Source: DAISKN01 sp963716925 | Lineage (GTDB): Bacteria; Acidobacteriota; Vicinamibacteria; Marinacidobacterales; SMYC01 | Length of the DNA: 64,000 nucleotides | Assembly: GCA_963716925.1 (NCBI GenBank) | Contig: CAVQUX010000014.1 | Span: 124,001 to 188,000 of the forward strand | Direction of reading: 5' to 3' | Shown here: piece by piece, positions 61,728 through 64,000 of the stretch | How positions within the stretch are numbered: position 1 is the first letter of the stretch | Layout of the letters: each line of letters starts with the position of its first letter | Made by a program: the position numbers and the translations under genes | Notes under the pieces: generated by a model | What the model was told of the DNA's origin: nothing | Seen by the model: only the letters and a program-made list of their open reading frames with translations | Database searches by the model: none

Positions 61728-62840
61728 TCAAAGCCGCATCGGCATGACGACGTAGCGGTAGTCCGCGCCGTCCTCGGCGGCCGCGGGCCGCAGCAGGCCC
61801 TGGGAGGAGTCGTCCTTGAGCTCGAAGGTGACCTCCGAGGACCCGGTGACGTTCAGGAAATCGAGCAGGTACTGGCCATTGAATCCCACCTGCAGGGAAG
61901 GGCCCTGGTAGGCGGCTTCGATGGTCTCCCGCGCCTCGCCGAGCTCGGGGTTCTGCGAGGAGATCTCGACGCGGCCGGAGTCGATTCCGAACTTGACCGC
62001 GCGAGAGCGCTCGTTCGCAAGGAGCGACACCCGCCGGATGGCGCCCACGAGCTCCGCCGTGGCGCAGGTGACTTTCTTGTCGTTCCCCTGGGGGATGACT
62101 TTGTCGTATGCGGGAAACTGGTCGTCGACGCGCTTGGATACCAGGAGTCGATCGCCGATGCGAAAGAACAGGTGGTTGTCGCCTTTCGCGAACGCCACTT
62201 CGCTTTGCCCTTCCCCCAGAATCTTCAGAAGCTCCAGGAGCGTCTTCTTCGGGACGATCGCGCTCAGGTTCCCGCTCGAGCTGGAAGGACGGGGCAGAGA
62301 GATGAAGGCGAGACGGTGTCCGTCCGTCGCCACCATCCGCATGTCGCTGTCGGTGAGCTCCAGCCTGGCGCCGTTCAGGAAGTAACGGCTGTCGTCGGCG
62401 GTGATGGCGAAGCTCGTCTTGTGGATGAGGGCGCTCAGCGTGGTGCCGGCGATGACGGTGAATCCAGCCGCCGGGGGCTCTGCCAGGGAAGGAAACTCCG
62501 TCTTCGAGAGCCCGACCATCTTGAAGTACGCCCGCCCCGAGGTGATCGATGCCCACGAGTTCTCGAGCTCCTTGAGCTCGATGCTCCGATCGTCGACGGC
62601 GCGAACGATCTCGAAGAGCTTCTTCGCGGAGAGCGTCAACGCTCCCGGCTTTCGTACCTCGGCCGGGATGCGGCATCGCAGGCCGACGTCGAGGTCGGTG
62701 GCCGCCATGTCGATGCCCCCGCCGCTCGCAGCCTCGATGAGCACGTTGGAGAGAATGGGAATCGTGTTCTTTCTCTCGACGATTCCCTGAATGAGTCCGA
62801 GCTCTCGCACGAGGTCGTCTTTGCTGGCGCTGAACTCCAT
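61728..62840 (-). CDS. dnaN: DNA polymerase III sliding clamp (beta subunit)
   Basis: A 370-residue clamp with three similar domains. FSASKDDLVRELGLIQGIVE opens it, NTIPILSNVLIEAASGGG is near residue 28, TDSDMRMVATDGHRLAFI near residue 163, and YLLDFLNVTGSSEVTFELKD near residue 317, ending YRYVVMPMRL. The terminal M-P-M-R-L is the DnaN signature. It encircles DNA and holds the polymerase. AGGA lies seven bases before the ATG. The 79-nt gap to gyrB leaves no space for recF. Confidence 0.97.
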   Translation of the reverse strand: MEFSASKDDLVRELGLIQGIVERKNTIPILSNVLIEAASGGGIDMAATDLDVGLRCRIPAEVRKPGALTLSAKKLFEIVRAVDDRSIELKELENSWASITSGRAYFKMVGLSKTEFPSLAEPPAAGFTVIAGTTLSALIHKTSFAITADDSRYFLNGARLELTDSDMRMVATDGHRLAFISLPRPSSSSGNLSAIVPKKTLLELLKILGEGQSEVAFAKGDNHLFFRIGDRLLVSKRVDDQFPAYDKVIPQGNDKKVTCATAELVGAIRRVSLLANERSRAVKFGIDSGRVEISSQNPELGEARETIEAAYQGPSLQVGFNGQYLLDFLNVTGSSEVTFELKDDSSQGLLRPAAAEDGADYRYVVMPMRL

Positions 62841-63100
62841 CGATTATTCCTATTGGGATTCTTCTTTCCAGAAAGGAGAATCTATAAACCTTAATTATAT
62901 CAAGAAACGGCTGTGAATAAAAACCATAGCGATATTTATCCCTTTTAGTTTCTGTCGTTTAGCCATGTGCAAGGATTGTGCGAGGCCTGCGGTCCGGATC
63001 CGCCAATGCGCGTGGAAAAGAGGGTGCCGGGAGGCGCTCCACGACGGTGCACAAAAGCGTGCACAGGGTTTTGCGGCCTGGTTTGTGGATAACGATTCCG
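62841..63100. other. candidate oriC between dnaA and dnaN
   Basis: This 260-bp intergenic region has a DnaA box that is a perfect TTATCCACA on the minus strand (63092-63084), only 8 nt from the dnaA stop, and a one-mismatch box TTATTCACA on the same strand (62920-62912). A weaker TTATCCCTT lies at 62937-62945. An A+T-rich stretch at 62881-62955, the most A+T-rich in the window, could be the unwinding element. Repeated GTGCAC at 63047-63064 may be further sites. The dnaA-dnaN gap is a known origin location, but the upstream side of dnaA is outside the window. Confidence 0.6.
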
Positions 63101-64000
63101 TCATCGGAGGGAGTCGACCAGGCCTTGGATGAGCCGATCGAACTCGGGGTCGGAGCGGCGGAGGGCGTCGATCTTGCGTACGGAGTGGATGACGGTGGAG
63201 TGGTGCTTTCCGCCGAAAGCCTTCCCGATGTAGGGGAGGCTCGCGCGGGTGAGTGATTTCGACAGGTACATCGCAATCTGCCGCGGAAGAGCGACGGACT
63301 TGGCGTTGTTGCGAGCCTTGAGGTCCGAGACCTTGAGACGGAAGTGATCGGCCACGTATTTCTGAATCGAGTCCAGGTTGAGGATCTTTTCCTCGCTGGG
63401 AAGGAGGTCCCTCAAGACTTCCTGAGTGAGGGCGAGATCGATGGTACGGCCGGTGAGAGAAGAGTAGGCGATCAAGCGGATGAGGGAGCCCTCGAGCTCG
63501 CGGATGTTCGACTTGATCCGGGACGCGATGAAGATGGCGACGTTGTCCGGAAGGTTCACGCCCTCGGCGTCGGCCTTCTTGCGCAGGATGGCGATCTTGG
63601 TCTCGAGATCGGGCGCCTGGATGTCGGCGGTCAGTCCCCATTCGAATCTCGATCGGAGGCGCTCTTCGAGCGTGGGAATCTCGCGCGGCGGGGCGTCGCT
63701 GCTTAGGACGATCTGCTTCTGCGCGTCGTAGAGCGCATTGAACGTGTGAAAGAACTCTTCCTGAGTTCGCTCCTTGCCGGCGATGAACTGGATATCGTCG
63801 ACCAGGAGGACGTCGAACGAGCGGTGCTTGTTGCGGAACTCGATGATGCGATCGTAGCGGATGGCGTTGATGAGCTCGTTCATGAACTTCTCCGCCGAGA
63901 TGTAGACCATCTTGACGGCGGGGTTCTGGTCCAGAATCTGGTGCCCGATCGCGTGGAGGAGATGCGTCTTGCCGAGCCCGACGCCGCCGTAGATGAAGAG
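63101..64000 (-). CDS. dnaA: chromosomal replication initiator DnaA, C-terminal part
   Basis: The last 299 residues are present; the N-terminus runs off the right edge. The visible part begins LFIYGGVGLGKTHLLHAIGH, the Walker A of the AAA+ domain. LLVDDIQFIAGKERTQEEFF is Walker B, and IPTLEERLRSRFEWGLTADI and NIRELEGSLIRL (sensor regions) follow. Domain IV carries LPRQIAMYLSKSLTRASLPY and FGGKHHSTVIHSVRKI, the DnaA-box-binding helix-turn-helix. It ends LIQGLVDSLR. It initiates replication at the adjacent candidate origin. Confidence 0.97.
   Translation of the reverse strand, partial: LFIYGGVGLGKTHLLHAIGHQILDQNPAVKMVYISAEKFMNELINAIRYDRIIEFRNKHRSFDVLLVDDIQFIAGKERTQEEFFHTFNALYDAQKQIVLSSDAPPREIPTLEERLRSRFEWGLTADIQAPDLETKIAILRKKADAEGVNLPDNVAIFIASRIKSNIRELEGSLIRLIAYSSLTGRTIDLALTQEVLRDLLPSEEKILNLDSIQKYVADHFRLKVSDLKARNNAKSVALPRQIAMYLSKSLTRASLPYIGKAFGGKHHSTVIHSVRKIDALRRSDPEFDRLIQGLVDSLR

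Noticed and set aside
62977..63064. Further DnaA boxes among the GTGCAC and TTGTGC strings
   Set aside because: They match the nine-base consensus at only five or six positions, so they are left as structure inside the candidate origin.

Overview
The window is high-GC bacterial chromosome, about two thirds G+C by eye, from close to the replication origin. The right end carries dnaA (cut by the window edge), a candidate oriC, dnaN, gyrB and gyrA, all on the minus strand. The likely host is an Acidobacteriota member. The reasons are an orphan two-unit MacB/FtsX permease of the ADOP type, a fragment of the eukaryote-like Ser/Thr kinase family common in that phylum, a sulfatase-like lipoprotein with a TLPS active-site region, a DUF5916 outer-membrane barrel with a CBM9 front, and a PEP-CTERM tail. 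This is inference; no rRNA or tRNA gene is visible to fix the taxonomy.

Positions 1-26.7 kb hold two minus-strand glycan operons and some housekeeping genes. The first (about 7.7 kb down to 1) encodes a GNAT protein, a polysaccharide deacetylase, three GT4 glycosyltransferases, two methyltransferases and a GT-C-like membrane protein. A small housekeeping block follows: PspC, rhomboid, Nudix and alanine racemase. The second operon (21.7 to 10.8 kb) is a nonulosonic-acid (sialic-acid-like) set with ATGA-type overlaps. It has a large GT-B-like protein, two NeuB-family synthases, an SpsF-type cytidylyltransferase, a fused CMP-sugar synthetase/PseG-like hydrolase, an SDR and two large membrane proteins. 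Next to it lie a sugar-isomerase-like Tat protein, a damaged flippase, a GT9 and another GT4.

Positions 26.7-46.2 kb contain ClpC, the sulfatase-like lipoprotein (frameshifted), a VapBC/FitAB-type toxin-antitoxin pair with a clear palindromic operator, a truncated kinase, and a DegT aminotransferase-SDR-GT2 operon. A plus-strand housekeeping run follows: rsmI, an amino-acid dehydrogenase, a TPR protein, yvcK, glmU and glmS. GlmU has a degenerate uridylyltransferase half and a tail encoded by palindromic repeats. DUF5916 and a UvrD/PcrA helicase close the section.

Positions 46.2-56.6 kb are a worn accessory zone. It contains two TPR/lipoprotein genes, an ADOP permease, a frameshifted ParB-like protein, an orphan PEP-CTERM tail, a LuxR regulator, a multiply broken CHAT-domain gene and a Tat-exported multicopper oxidase. 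A 65-bp direct repeat occurs twice here, each copy just beyond the stop of a minus-strand gene.

Two patterns cross the window. Several genes start 6-9 nt after a -10 box, which implies leaderless or very short-leader mRNAs. Four otherwise intact genes each carry one extra base in a short mononucleotide run, which could be real decay or assembly error.
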